DNA of 64,000 bases from Streptomyces sp. GESEQ-4 (GCF_017948455.1 NZ_JAFFSU010000024.1:58473-122472), one strand, 5' to 3'; shown: positions 1 through 9,440, counted from the first letter of the stretch. Notes: generated from the sequence alone by a model not told the origin. Translations and numbers: made by a program.

Positions 1-67
1 GAACACTCCGCCGAACCAATTCGCGTCCAGCCCATTGACGCCCTCACAGCCCCCACATACCTTCGCC

Positions 68-106
68 CGTCGAAGCGCTTCGACGTCCTGCATCGAATCG
101 ATTCGA
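68..106. promoter_or_regulatory. Tandem palindromic LacI-type operators
   Basis: Two perfect palindromes lie upstream of the first binding-protein gene. One is CGTCGAAGCGCTTCGACG at 68-85, the other TCGAATCGATTCGA at 93-106. Their centres are 23 bp apart, about two helical turns. The first has the central CG pair and GAAGCGCTTC core typical of LacI-family sites. The operon encodes its own LacI regulator (5484-6494), the likely ligand. Binding is inferred. Confidence 0.7.
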
Positions 107-159
107 CGAACGCGACCCATCCAGATCCATCCGGCTCCGACTTCCCTGGAGGCACGGGC

Positions 160-1455
160 ATGTTGACGGCACGAAGGCGTGTGGTGGCGACGGCGGTGAT
201 ACTCGCCGGGTCACTGCTCCTGACCTCTTGCGGAGACTCCGACAGTGGGTCCTCAGGAGACGGCAAGACGCTCAAGCTCTGGCACTACGAGGCCCCGAAC
301 AGCGCGATGGGACTGGCCTGGAACGAGGCGATCAAGGAGTTCAAGGCCAAGCATCCGGGCGTGAAGGTGGAGTTCGAGGAGAAGGGCTTCGAGCAGATCC
401 AGAAGACCGCCCCGATGGTCCTCAACTCCTCCGACGCCCCCGACGTCATGGAGTACAACAAGGGCAACGCGACCGCGGGCCTGCTGTCCAAGCAGGGTCT
501 GCTCACCGACCTGTCCGCGGAGGCCACCAAGCGCGGCTGGGACAAGAAGCTCAGCGCGAGCGTCCGCACCACCAGCGTGTACGACGCGAACGGCGTGATG
601 GGCTCCGGCAAGTGGTTCGGCGTGCCCAACTACGCCGAGTACACGATGGTCTTCTACAACAAGGACCTCTTCGCCAAGTACAAGATCCCCGAGCCGAAGA
701 CGTTCGCCGAACTGACCGCCGCGATGGACACGTTCGTCAAGAACAAGGTGACCCCGCTCGCCAACGGCGGCGCCGAGTACATCGCCCACCAGTACCTGTA
801 CCAGCTGGCCCTGTCGAAGGCCGACCGCGCCTGGGTGGACTCGTACGAGCTGTACAAGGGCAAGACCGACTTCCACGACGCGGCCTGGACGTATGCCGCC
901 GAGACCTTCGCCGACTGGGTGAAGAAGGGCTACATCGGCAAGACGTCCAGCAATGTGAAGGCCGAGGAGACCGGGGTCTCCTTCATCCAGGGCAAGGCGC
1001 CGATCCTGTTCTCCGGCAGCTGGTGGTACGGCCGTTTCGTGGACGAGGCGAAGTTCGACTGGGGCACCTTCCTGTGGCCCGACTCCAACCTCACGCTCGG
1101 CTCCGGCGGCAACCTGTGGGTGGTCCCCAAGGGCGCCAAGAACAAGGAACTCGCCTACGACTTCATCGACATCACCATGTCGGAGAAGATCCAGAACCTG
1201 CTCGGCAACAAGGGCGGCGTCCCGGTCGCGGCCGACGCGAGCGCCATCACCGACCCGAAGTCCAAGTCCCTCATCGACAACTTCAACACCCTCTCCGAGC
1301 GCGACGGCCTGGCCTTCTACCCCGACTGGCCGGTCCCCGGCTTCTACGACGTCCTCGTCTCCGAGACCCAGAAGCTGATCACCGGCAGCGAGCAGCCGGA
1401 CGGCTATCTCGACGCCCTCCAGGAGGCGTACGACAAGGGCGTGCCGCAGCAATGA
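160..1455 (+). CDS. Sugar ABC transporter substrate-binding lipoprotein
   Basis: This 431-residue protein is the extracellular receptor of an ABC sugar importer (solute-binding family 1). It starts with a basic, hydrophobic signal peptide ending in a lipobox, LLTSC, so it should be lipid-anchored through that Cys. The mature part opens with the LKLWHYE strand and has the usual aromatic-rich binding fold. GGAGG sits 8 bases before the ATG. Its stop overlaps the next start (ATGA), so it is first in a coupled transporter operon. The downstream alpha-xylosidase and GH3 enzyme suggest xylose-containing oligosaccharides, perhaps from xyloglucan, as ligand. That specificity is inferred from context only. 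Confidence 0.93.
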   Translation: MLTARRRVVATAVILAGSLLLTSCGDSDSGSSGDGKTLKLWHYEAPNSAMGLAWNEAIKEFKAKHPGVKVEFEEKGFEQIQKTAPMVLNSSDAPDVMEYNKGNATAGLLSKQGLLTDLSAEATKRGWDKKLSASVRTTSVYDANGVMGSGKWFGVPNYAEYTMVFYNKDLFAKYKIPEPKTFAELTAAMDTFVKNKVTPLANGGAEYIAHQYLYQLALSKADRAWVDSYELYKGKTDFHDAAWTYAAETFADWVKKGYIGKTSSNVKAEETGVSFIQGKAPILFSGSWWYGRFVDEAKFDWGTFLWPDSNLTLGSGGNLWVVPKGAKNKELAYDFIDITMSEKIQNLLGNKGGVPVAADASAITDPKSKSLIDNFNTLSERDGLAFYPDWPVPGFYDVLVSETQKLITGSEQPDGYLDALQEAYDKGVPQQ

Positions 1456-2402
1456 CGGTGACCGTCGAGCGGCGGGTGACCGGCAAACAGACCCACGCCG
1501 GTCACCCGCGCCGCCCCCGTGACTCGTACGCCCTCTTCCTGCTGCCCGGTGTCCTCGCCTTCCTGACCGTGATCATCGTCCCGTTCCTGATGAACACGGG
1601 CGTGAGCTTCACCGACTGGCAGGGCGTGGGGTCCCCTCAGTGGTCCGGGCTCGCCAACTACCGGGAGCTGCTGGACGATTCCGAGTTCTGGGCGTCGTTC
1701 CGGCACAGCCTGTTCATGGTCGTCGCCATGGCGGCCGTACCGACGGCGGTCGGACTGGTGCTGGCCGCCGCGCTGTTCGACTACGTCGGCAAGCACTTCG
1801 GATCGAAGACGGTCGCCGTCCTGCGCGCCTGCTTCTACCTGCCGCAGGTGCTGCCGATCGCGGTCGCGGGCATCGTCTGGAGCTGGATCCTCGCCCCGGA
1901 CAGCGGCTCCCTCAACGAAGTGCTCAAGGCGATCGGCCTGTCGAGCTGGCAGCAGGACTGGCTCGGCGATCCCGACATCGCGCTCTACAGCGTGATGGGC
2001 GTGATGGTCTGGGTGCAGCTCGGCTTCCCGCTGGTCATCTTCATGGCGGGCCTCCAGCGCGTCGATCCGCAGCTGTACGAGGCGGCCGAGCTGGACGGCG
2101 CCGGCTGGTGGCGCCGGTTCTGGCACATCACGCTGCCGCAGATCCGCCCGGAGATATACGTCGTCCTGACGTGGTGCACGATCGCCGCGCTCAAGGTCTT
2201 CGGCGCGGTGTACGTCCTGACGAAGGGCGGGCCGGGTGGCGCCACCAACGTCCCGTCCTACTTCTCCTTCACCACGTTCTTCGAGAAGACGCAGGTCGGG
2301 TATGGCGCCGCGATCTCGACGGTGCTGACGGTGATGATCCTGCTGCTGTCGCTGATCGGCCTGAAGCTCCAGACCCGCGCGGAGGAAAGGGAGGGATCAT
2401 GA
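1452..2402 (+). CDS. Sugar ABC transporter permease (MalF type)
   Basis: This 316-residue inner-membrane permease forms half of the importer channel. About six membrane segments are visible, beginning with SYALFLLPGVLAFLTVIIV. A cytoplasmic EAA loop (EAAELDGAGWWRRFWHITLP) contacts the ATPase. The start overlaps the stop of the binding protein by 4 bp, and the end overlaps the next permease by 4 bp, implying translational coupling. No ATPase gene is in the operon. In Streptomyces such importers usually share the multitask ATPase MsiK encoded elsewhere, which is likely here too. Confidence 0.93.
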   Translation: MTVTVERRVTGKQTHAGHPRRPRDSYALFLLPGVLAFLTVIIVPFLMNTGVSFTDWQGVGSPQWSGLANYRELLDDSEFWASFRHSLFMVVAMAAVPTAVGLVLAAALFDYVGKHFGSKTVAVLRACFYLPQVLPIAVAGIVWSWILAPDSGSLNEVLKAIGLSSWQQDWLGDPDIALYSVMGVMVWVQLGFPLVIFMAGLQRVDPQLYEAAELDGAGWWRRFWHITLPQIRPEIYVVLTWCTIAALKVFGAVYVLTKGGPGGATNVPSYFSFTTFFEKTQVGYGAAISTVLTVMILLLSLIGLKLQTRAEEREGS

Positions 2403-3223
2403 CCAGCGCCCTGCGTCGCTACCCGGTGCTGATCGCCCTGTGCATCGCCGCCCTCTTCATGATCGTGCCGTTTCTCATCGTCACGCTCAACGCGTTCAAG
2501 TCACCCGCCGAATACTCCCAGAACGGCCCGCTGAGCCTCCCCGACGGCCTCTACCTGGACGGTCTGAAGGACTTCTGGGAACGCGTCGACTACACCCAGA
2601 AGCTCGTCAACTCCTTGCTCATCAGCGGCGGGGTGGCGGTCTTCGCGGTGATCCTGTCGATCCTCAACGCGTACGCGATCGGTATCGGCCGCATCAAGGG
2701 CCGCACCTGGGTGCTGGCCTTCTTCGTCCTCGCGAACATGCTGCCGCAGGAGGCGCTGGTCTACCCGATCTACTACCTGAGCAAGGAGGCGGGGCTCTAC
2801 GACACCCGGCTCAGCGTGATCATCGTGTTCACGGTGATCCAGGCGGCGTTCGGCACCTATCTCCTCTCCTCCGTCCTCGGCCAGTTCCCCCGCGAGATCA
2901 TCGAGGCCGCCCGGATCGACGGCGCGAACAAGTGGCAGATCCTGTGGCGGATCGTCGTCCCCGTCAGCCGCCCCACCATCGGCGTGCTGCTGGTGTTCTT
3001 CTTCATCTGGACCTGGAACGAGTTCCTGCTCCCCCTGGTCATGCTGATCTCCAACGACAACCAGACGGTGTCGGTGGCGCTCGGCGTCCTCCAGGGCCAG
3101 CGTCTGATGGACGCCACCATGACCAACGCGGCCGCCCTCCTCGGCGTGCTCCCCGCCCTCGTCTTCTTCCTCGTCTTCCAGCGAACGCTCACCCGCGGCA
3201 TCGCCGTGGGAGCCGTGAAGTAA
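2399..3223 (+). CDS. Sugar ABC transporter permease (MalG type)
   Basis: This 274-residue permease is the second channel subunit. It has six predicted membrane helices and an EAA loop (EAARIDGANKWQILWRIVVP). The ATG overlaps the previous stop (ATGA) and a GGAGG-like site lies just upstream within the preceding gene. It ends 11 bp before the alpha-xylosidase gene. The C-terminus ends in GIAVGAVK, the common ending of MalG-like sugar permeases. It pairs with the upstream MalF-type subunit to import an oligosaccharide. Confidence 0.93.
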   Translation: MTSALRRYPVLIALCIAALFMIVPFLIVTLNAFKSPAEYSQNGPLSLPDGLYLDGLKDFWERVDYTQKLVNSLLISGGVAVFAVILSILNAYAIGIGRIKGRTWVLAFFVLANMLPQEALVYPIYYLSKEAGLYDTRLSVIIVFTVIQAAFGTYLLSSVLGQFPREIIEAARIDGANKWQILWRIVVPVSRPTIGVLLVFFFIWTWNEFLLPLVMLISNDNQTVSVALGVLQGQRLMDATMTNAAALLGVLPALVFFLVFQRTLTRGIAVGAVK

Positions 3224-3234
3224 GGGACCCCCAC

Positions 3235-5484
3235 GTGAAGTTCACCGACGGCTACTGGCTGCTCCGCGAAGGAGTCACCGCGGCCCACCCGGTCGAGGTG
3301 CTCGACGTCACCGCGACGGACGGCGCACTGGAGATCCACGCGCCGACCAAGCCCATCCGGCACCGCGGCGACCTGCTGAAGGGACCGGTCGTGACGATCA
3401 GCGCCCATACGCCGATGCCCGACGTCATCGGCCTCACCTTCACCCACTTCGAGGGCGAGCAGCCGCGCGGCCCTCAGTTCGACCTCGCGAAGGAGGAGAC
3501 CGCCGCCCACACGGAGTACGACGAGGAGAACGCGACCCTCACCTCCGGCGCGCTGTCGGTCCGGGTGTCCCGCACCGGCCCCTGGCACGTCGACTTCCTC
3601 GCCCACGGCCGCACCCTCACCTCCAGCGGCCCCAAGGGCATGGGCATCATGCGGGACGGGGAAGGCTCGCACTACCTGCGGGAACAGCTGAACCTCAAGG
3701 TCGGCACCTCCGTCTACGGCCTCGGCGAACGCTTCGGCCCGCTCGTCAAGAACGGCCAGGTCGTCGACATCTGGAACGCCGACGGCGGCACGGCCACCGA
3801 ACAGGCCTACAAGAACGCCCCGTTCTATCTGACGGACGCCGGCTACGGCGTCTTCGTCGACCACCCGGGCAAGGTCTCCTTCGAGGTGGGCTCGGAGACC
3901 GTGTCGAGGGTCCAGTTCAGCGCGGAGACGCAGCAGTTGACGTACTACGTCATCTACGGCCCCTCCCCCAAGGACATCCTCCGCAAGTACACGGCCCTCA
4001 CCGGCCGCCCGGCGCTCCCGCCCGCCTGGTCGTTCGGGCTGTGGCTGTCGACGTCCTTCACGACGTCGTACGACGAGGAGACGGTGACGTCGTTCATCGA
4101 GGGCATGCGGGAGCGCGAACTCCCGCTGTCCGTCTTCCACTTCGACTGCTTCTGGATGCGCGAATTCAACTGGTGCGACTTCCAGTGGGATCCGCGGGTC
4201 TTCCCTGATCCGCAGGGCATGCTGTCCCGGCTGCACGCGCGGGGCCTGCGCGTCAGCGTCTGGATCAACCCGTACATCGCCCAGCGCTCCCCGCTGTTCG
4301 CGGAGGGCAAGGCGCTGGGGCATCTGCTGAAGCGGCCGGACGGCAGCGTGTGGCAGTGGGACCTGTGGCAGCCGGGCATGGCCCTGGTCGACTTCACCTC
4401 CCCCGCCGCCCGCGACTGGTACGCGGCCAAGCTGGAGGCGCTGCTCGCGCAGGGCGTGGACTGCTTCAAGACGGACTTCGGCGAGCGGGTACCGGTGGAC
4501 GTGGCCTGGTCCGACGGCTCCGACCCGGAGCGGATGCACAACTACTACACGTACCTCTACAACCGCACGGTCTTCGACGTCCTGCGCAAGCACCGCGGTG
4601 AGGAGGAGGCGGTCGTCTTCGCCCGGTCGGCGACGGCGGGCAGCCAGAAGTTCCCCGTGCACTGGGGCGGCGACTGCGAGGCGACGTACGAGTCGATGGC
4701 CGAGTCACTGCGCGGCGGGCTCTCGCTGGGGCTCTCGGGCTTCGGGTTCTGGAGCCATGACATCGGCGGCTTCGAGGGCACGCCGACGCCGTCGCTGTTC
4801 AAGCGGTGGCTGGCGTTCGGGCTGCTGTCGTCGCACAGCCGACTGCACGGCAGCTCGTCCTACCGGGTGCCGTGGCTGTTCGACGAGGAGTCGGTGGACG
4901 TGCTGCGGCACTTCACCCGGCTGAAGCTCAGCCTGATGCCGTATCTGTACGAGGCCGCCCGCACCGCCCAGGCCGAGGGGACGCCGGTCATGCGGGCCAT
5001 GGTGCTGGAGTTCCCGGACGATCCCGGGTGCGCGCATCTGGAGCGGCAGTACATGCTCGGGCCGGATCTGCTGGTGGCGCCGGTCTTCGACGACGAGGGA
5101 CAGGTGACCTACTACTGTCCCGAGGGCACCTGGACCCACTTCGTCAGCGGGCAGACGGTCACCGGCCCGCGCTGGGTGCGCGAGAAGCACGGCTTCATGA
5201 GCGTGCCGCTGCTGGTCAGGCCGGGTTCGGTGATCCCGGTCGGCGCGGTGGCCGACCGGCCCGACTACGACCACGCCGACGGGGTGACGCTGCGGGCCTA
5301 CGGGCTGGAGCGGGGCGCCCAGGTGACGGTGCGGGTCGGGGAGGTGTCCTTCACCGTCGTACGCGAAGGGGACACGCTGCGGGCGTCGTGCAGTGATCCT
5401 TCGGCGCCGTGGGCGCTGGCCGCGGGCGAGCGGGTGGTGCGGGCGCCGGCCGGGACCGGCTTCCTGACGGTGGAGCTGGGCTGA
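3235..5484 (+). CDS. GH31 alpha-xylosidase (YicI-like)
   Basis: This 749-residue cytoplasmic glycoside hydrolase of family 31 probably releases alpha-xylose from the non-reducing end of imported oligosaccharides such as isoprimeverose. The nucleophile Asp414 lies in KTDFGERVP and the acid/base Asp480 in WGGDCEATYESMAE. Both motifs match those I recall for E. coli YicI closely, which favours alpha-xylosidase over alpha-glucosidase. The N-terminal beta-sandwich, (beta/alpha)8 barrel and C-terminal beta domains are of normal length. It has no signal peptide. Translation starts at a GTG behind AAGGGA. It sits between the permeases and the LacI gene, whose start overlaps its stop by 1 bp. Confidence 0.92.
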   Translation: MKFTDGYWLLREGVTAAHPVEVLDVTATDGALEIHAPTKPIRHRGDLLKGPVVTISAHTPMPDVIGLTFTHFEGEQPRGPQFDLAKEETAAHTEYDEENATLTSGALSVRVSRTGPWHVDFLAHGRTLTSSGPKGMGIMRDGEGSHYLREQLNLKVGTSVYGLGERFGPLVKNGQVVDIWNADGGTATEQAYKNAPFYLTDAGYGVFVDHPGKVSFEVGSETVSRVQFSAETQQLTYYVIYGPSPKDILRKYTALTGRPALPPAWSFGLWLSTSFTTSYDEETVTSFIEGMRERELPLSVFHFDCFWMREFNWCDFQWDPRVFPDPQGMLSRLHARGLRVSVWINPYIAQRSPLFAEGKALGHLLKRPDGSVWQWDLWQPGMALVDFTSPAARDWYAAKLEALLAQGVDCFKTDFGERVPVDVAWSDGSDPERMHNYYTYLYNRTVFDVLRKHRGEEEAVVFARSATAGSQKFPVHWGGDCEATYESMAESLRGGLSLGLSGFGFWSHDIGGFEGTPTPSLFKRWLAFGLLSSHSRLHGSSSYRVPWLFDEESVDVLRHFTRLKLSLMPYLYEAARTAQAEGTPVMRAMVLEFPDDPGCAHLERQYMLGPDLLVAPVFDDEGQVTYYCPEGTWTHFVSGQTVTGPRWVREKHGFMSVPLLVRPGSVIPVGAVADRPDYDHADGVTLRAYGLERGAQVTVRVGEVSFTVVREGDTLRASCSDPSAPWALAAGERVVRAPAGTGFLTVELG

Positions 5485-6494
5485 TGGTGAAGATCACTGA
5501 CGTGGCCCGGCACGCCGGCGTCTCCCCCAGCACCGTCTCCTACGCGCTCAGCGGCAAGCGCCCGATCTCCGAGGAGACCCGGCAGCGCGTCGAGGCCTCC
5601 ATCCGCGAACTGGGCTACCGCCCGCACGCGGGCGCCCGGGCGCTGGCCAGCAGCCGCTCCAACGTGCTGGCACTGGTGGTGCCTTTACGGGCCGGCATCC
5701 ACGTCCCGGTCGTCATGCAGTTCGCGGTGTCGGTTGTGACGACGGCACGGCGGTACGACCATGACGTGCTGCTGCTGACGCAGGAGGAGGGCGAGGAGGG
5801 GCTGCGTCGGGTCGCCGACACGGCGCTCGTCGACGCGCTCGTGGTCATGGACGTCCAGCTCGACGATCCCCGGCTGCCGCTGCTGCGCTCACTGGACCGG
5901 CCGTCGGTGATGATCGGGTTCCCTGCCTCCTCGGAGGGCCTGACCTGCATCGACCTCGACTTCAAGGCCGCCGGCGAAGCATGCGTGGAACATCTGGCGC
6001 GGCTCGGCCACCGAGTGGTGGCGCTGATCGGGTCGCCGCCGGAGGTCTACGTCCGCCAGACCGCGTTCGCCCAGCGCGTGGTCCAGGGCTTCACCGCCGC
6101 CGCCGACCGGGGCCGGCTCTCCTCCTCCGTCCACCCGTGCGAGGCCACGCCCGCAGCCGCCCGCGCGGTCGCCGAGCAACTGCTGCGCGAGCAGCCCGCG
6201 TTGACCGGGGTCGTCGTGCACAACGAGGCGATCCTGGAGCCGCTGATCGACGCCTTCGGCCGGCTCGGTCTGCGCGTCCCCGCCGATCTGTCCGTCACCG
6301 CCATCTGCCCCGACGAACTCGCCGACTCCCTCCGCATCCCGGTCACCTCGGTCGCCCTGCCCTCCGCCGAGGTGGGCGCACAGGCCGTGGAGCTGCTGAT
6401 GAACAAGCTCGGCGGCAAGACGGTGCCCGAGGCCACGCTACTGCCGCCCCGGATGACGGAACGCGCGAGCACGGCGCCGCGCAACACGCCCTGA
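5484..6494 (+). CDS. LacI-family transcriptional regulator with a TTA codon
   Basis: This 336-residue repressor has an N-terminal LacI helix-turn-helix (VKITDVARHAGVSPSTVSYAL) followed by a periplasmic-binding-protein-like sugar-sensing domain. The ATG overlaps the alpha-xylosidase stop (TGATG), so it is cotranscribed with the transporter it probably represses through the palindromes at 68-106. Codon 68 (5685-5687) is TTA. In Streptomyces that codon needs the bldA tRNA, so the regulator may be made efficiently only late in growth. Repression and ligand identity are inferred. Confidence 0.93.
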   Translation: MVKITDVARHAGVSPSTVSYALSGKRPISEETRQRVEASIRELGYRPHAGARALASSRSNVLALVVPLRAGIHVPVVMQFAVSVVTTARRYDHDVLLLTQEEGEEGLRRVADTALVDALVVMDVQLDDPRLPLLRSLDRPSVMIGFPASSEGLTCIDLDFKAAGEACVEHLARLGHRVVALIGSPPEVYVRQTAFAQRVVQGFTAAADRGRLSSSVHPCEATPAAARAVAEQLLREQPALTGVVVHNEAILEPLIDAFGRLGLRVPADLSVTAICPDELADSLRIPVTSVALPSAEVGAQAVELLMNKLGGKTVPEATLLPPRMTERASTAPRNTP

Positions 6495-6533
6495 CCCCCG
6501 TATGTGCAAGGCCCTATGTGAAGGAGCCGTGGC

Positions 6534-9440
6534 ATGAGAGGCAAGACAAGACGCAGATCCACGCTCGTGGTGGCGCTGGCCCTGGTCGCAGGGCTCGGCG
6601 CCACCGTCCCCGCCCACGCCGAAGACCCGGCCCACCCCTTCCGCAACCCCGCGCTCCCCGTCGAGAAGCGCGTCGACGACCTGCTCGGCAGACTCACCCT
6701 GGCGGAGAAGATCTCCCTCCTCCACCAGTACCAGCCCGCCATCCCCCGCCTCGGCATCCAGTCCTTCCGCACCGGCGCCGAGGCCCTGCACGGCGTCGCC
6801 TGGCTCGGCGAGACCACCGTCTTCCCGCAGGCCATCGGACTGGCCTCGACCTGGGACCCGGCCCTGATGGAACAGGTCGGCTCGGCGGTCGGCGACGAGG
6901 CCCGCGGCTTCCAGCAGGAACGCCCGGCCGGCTGGGGCCTCAACCTCTGGGCCCCCGTGGTCAACCTCCTCCGCGACCCGCGCTGGGGCCGCAACGAGGA
7001 GGGCTACAGCGAGGACCCCGAGCTGACGGGCGCCCTGTCGACGGCGTACGGCACGGGTCTGACGGGCGGCGACCCCGACCACCTCAAGACGGCTCCGACG
7101 ATCAAGCACTACCTCGCGAACAACAACGAATGGAACCGCACCACCACCTCCTCCGACCTGCGCCCGCGCGTCGCGAAGGAGTACGACGAGGCCGCCTTCA
7201 AACCGGCGATAGAGGCGAACGCGGCGACGGGCGTGATGTCCTCGTACAACCTGGTCAACGGCCGCCCGGCCACGGTGAATCCGGACCTGAACGACGTCGT
7301 ACGGAAGTGGACCTCGTACGACCTCCTGAACGTCACCGACGCCTTCGCGCCCGGCAACATCCCCGGCTCCCAGCAGTACTACCCGACCCTCGCGGAGGGC
7401 GACGCGGCGACGCTCAAGGCCGGCAACGACAGCTTCACGGACAACGACACGAACTCGGGCGTGACGATCGCGGCGATCAACTCGGCCTTGGAGCAGGGCC
7501 TGTTGGAGGAGTCGGACGTCGACGAGGCCGCGTCCCACATCCTGTCCGTGCGGGTCCGGCTCGGCGAGTTCGACCCGGGCGGCGGCAAGTACGGCTCGAT
7601 CGACAAGTCGGTGATCAACAGCCCGGCCCACCAGAAGCTGGCGCGCAAGGCGGCGACCGAGGGCGCGGTGCTGCTGAAGAACGACGCGGCTCTGCCCCTG
7701 AAGAAGTCCGAGAAGGACGTCGCCGTCGTCGGCCCGCTCGCCGACACCCTCTACACCGACTGGTATTCCGGCACCCTCCCCTACGCGGTCACGCCTGCCG
7801 ACGGCATCGCCGCGAAGCTGTCCACCGAGGTGGCCGGCAGCGAGGGCGTCGACCGGATCGCGCTGAAGAACGCGGCGACGGGGAAGTACATCACCGCGGG
7901 CACGGACGCGGACGGCGAGGCGCTGAAGGAGACCGAAGCCTCGGGTACGGCCGGACAGTTCGACGTCTTCGACTGGGGCGGCGGCGTGGTGACCCTGCGC
8001 TCCGCGGCCAACGGCAAGTACGTCGGCTACAACTGGTCGAACTTCGTCAACGACCAGACGCAGCCGAACGGTTGGTACGTGCAGCAGCAGTTCAAGCTGG
8101 AGGAGCAGACCGACGGCACGTACCTGCTCCGCTACGCCGGCTACGAGACCGAGGAGTCCTGGTGGACCAACCCGGTCTACCTCGGCCCGATCGGCGATGA
8201 CGGCACACTCGGCCTGGTGGCGAAGGACGCCGCCGCGCACTACACCAAGGACGTCGTCCGCAGCGGCGTCGACGAGGCCGTGGCCGCGGTGAAGGGCAAG
8301 GACACGGCGGTGGTGGTGGTCGGCTCCAACCCGTCGATCAACGGCCGCGAGGCCCACGACCGCACCGACATGGGTCTCGCCCCGGCTCAGGAAGCCCTGG
8401 TCAGGGCCGTTCACAAGGCCAACCCGAACACCGTCGTGGTCGTCGAGAACAGCTACCCGACCACCCTCGGCGCCCTCCAGAAGGAGGTCCCGGCCGTGCT
8501 GTGGACGTCCCACGCGGGCCAGGAGACGGGCAACGCGCTGGCCGACCTCCTGTACGGCGACGCGAACCCGTCGGGCCGCCTCACCCAGACCTGGTACCGC
8601 TCCGAGGCGGACCTCCCGTCGATCCTCGACTACGACATCATCAAGTCCAACCGCACCTACCAGTACTTCAAGGGCCGGGCCCTCTACCCCTTCGGCCACG
8701 GCCTCTCCTACACGAACTTCCGCTACGGCGCCCTGAAGAAGACCGACGGCGGCTACGCCCTGACCGTCACCAACACCGGCCGCCGCGCCGGCGACGAGGT
8801 CGTCCAGCTCTACGTCCACCAGCGCGTCTCCCGCGACAAGCAGCCGCTGAAGCAGCTGAAGGCGTTCCAGCGGGTGTCGCTGAAGCCCGGCGAGACCAAG
8901 ACGGTCAAGCTGAAGGTGACCCCCAAGGACCTCGCGCACTGGGACGTCACCCGCTCCAAGTGGGTGGTGGAGAAGGGCACGTACGACGTCCTGGCCGGCG
9001 CCTCCTCCGCGGACATCCGCGCCCGTACGACATGGCAGGTGTCCGGCGAGACCATCCCGGCGCGTGATCTGTCCCGTACGACCCGCGCCGAGAACTTCGA
9101 CGACTACGACGGCACGCGTCTCGTCGACGAGTCGAAGGCGCGCGGCACGGCGGTAGGCACGGCGGCCGACCGGGCGTGGCTGAAGTTCGGGGACGCCCAA
9201 CTGCGGTCGGGCGCAACCAAGTTCACCGCACGCGTGGCGGGCCCGGCAGGCACGGTCGAGATCAGGCTGGGCTCCCCGACCGGCCGACTCGTCGGTACGG
9301 CGGTGACGGACGGGACGCCTTCGCCGTACGACTACGAGACGGTGACCGCCGATCTCGCGCGCGCGGCGAAGGGCCGTACGGACGTGTATCTCGTGCTGAA
9401 GGGAGCGGGCCTGCGCCTGGCGACGTTCAGTCTGCGCTGA
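6534..9440 (+). CDS. Secreted GH3 beta-glucosidase/beta-xylosidase with inserted beta-trefoil-like domain
   Basis: This 968-residue protein has a Sec signal peptide ending near PAHAEDP. It belongs to GH3, the clade of plant-type beta-xylosidases and beta-glucosidases: the motifs EALHGVAW, WGRNEEGYSEDP and KHYLANNNEWNR are present, and the likely nucleophile is Asp269 in VTDAFA. Around residues 440-555 a block with repeated ALKNAATGKYI and LRSAANGKYVGY motifs interrupts the second catalytic subdomain. It resembles a fascin-like or ricin-like beta-trefoil carbohydrate-binding module. A fibronectin-III-like domain and a final beta-sandwich follow. AAGGAG precedes the ATG. It probably trims oligosaccharides outside the cell for the importer upstream. 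The exact sugar is uncertain. Confidence 0.9.
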   Translation: MRGKTRRRSTLVVALALVAGLGATVPAHAEDPAHPFRNPALPVEKRVDDLLGRLTLAEKISLLHQYQPAIPRLGIQSFRTGAEALHGVAWLGETTVFPQAIGLASTWDPALMEQVGSAVGDEARGFQQERPAGWGLNLWAPVVNLLRDPRWGRNEEGYSEDPELTGALSTAYGTGLTGGDPDHLKTAPTIKHYLANNNEWNRTTTSSDLRPRVAKEYDEAAFKPAIEANAATGVMSSYNLVNGRPATVNPDLNDVVRKWTSYDLLNVTDAFAPGNIPGSQQYYPTLAEGDAATLKAGNDSFTDNDTNSGVTIAAINSALEQGLLEESDVDEAASHILSVRVRLGEFDPGGGKYGSIDKSVINSPAHQKLARKAATEGAVLLKNDAALPLKKSEKDVAVVGPLADTLYTDWYSGTLPYAVTPADGIAAKLSTEVAGSEGVDRIALKNAATGKYITAGTDADGEALKETEASGTAGQFDVFDWGGGVVTLRSAANGKYVGYNWSNFVNDQTQPNGWYVQQQFKLEEQTDGTYLLRYAGYETEESWWTNPVYLGPIGDDGTLGLVAKDAAAHYTKDVVRSGVDEAVAAVKGKDTAVVVVGSNPSINGREAHDRTDMGLAPAQEALVRAVHKANPNTVVVVENSYPTTLGALQKEVPAVLWTSHAGQETGNALADLLYGDANPSGRLTQTWYRSEADLPSILDYDIIKSNRTYQYFKGRALYPFGHGLSYTNFRYGALKKTDGGYALTVTNTGRRAGDEVVQLYVHQRVSRDKQPLKQLKAFQRVSLKPGETKTVKLKVTPKDLAHWDVTRSKWVVEKGTYDVLAGASSADIRARTTWQVSGETIPARDLSRTTRAENFDDYDGTRLVDESKARGTAVGTAADRAWLKFGDAQLRSGATKFTARVAGPAGTVEIRLGSPTGRLVGTAVTDGTPSPYDYETVTADLARAAKGRTDVYLVLKGAGLRLATFSLR

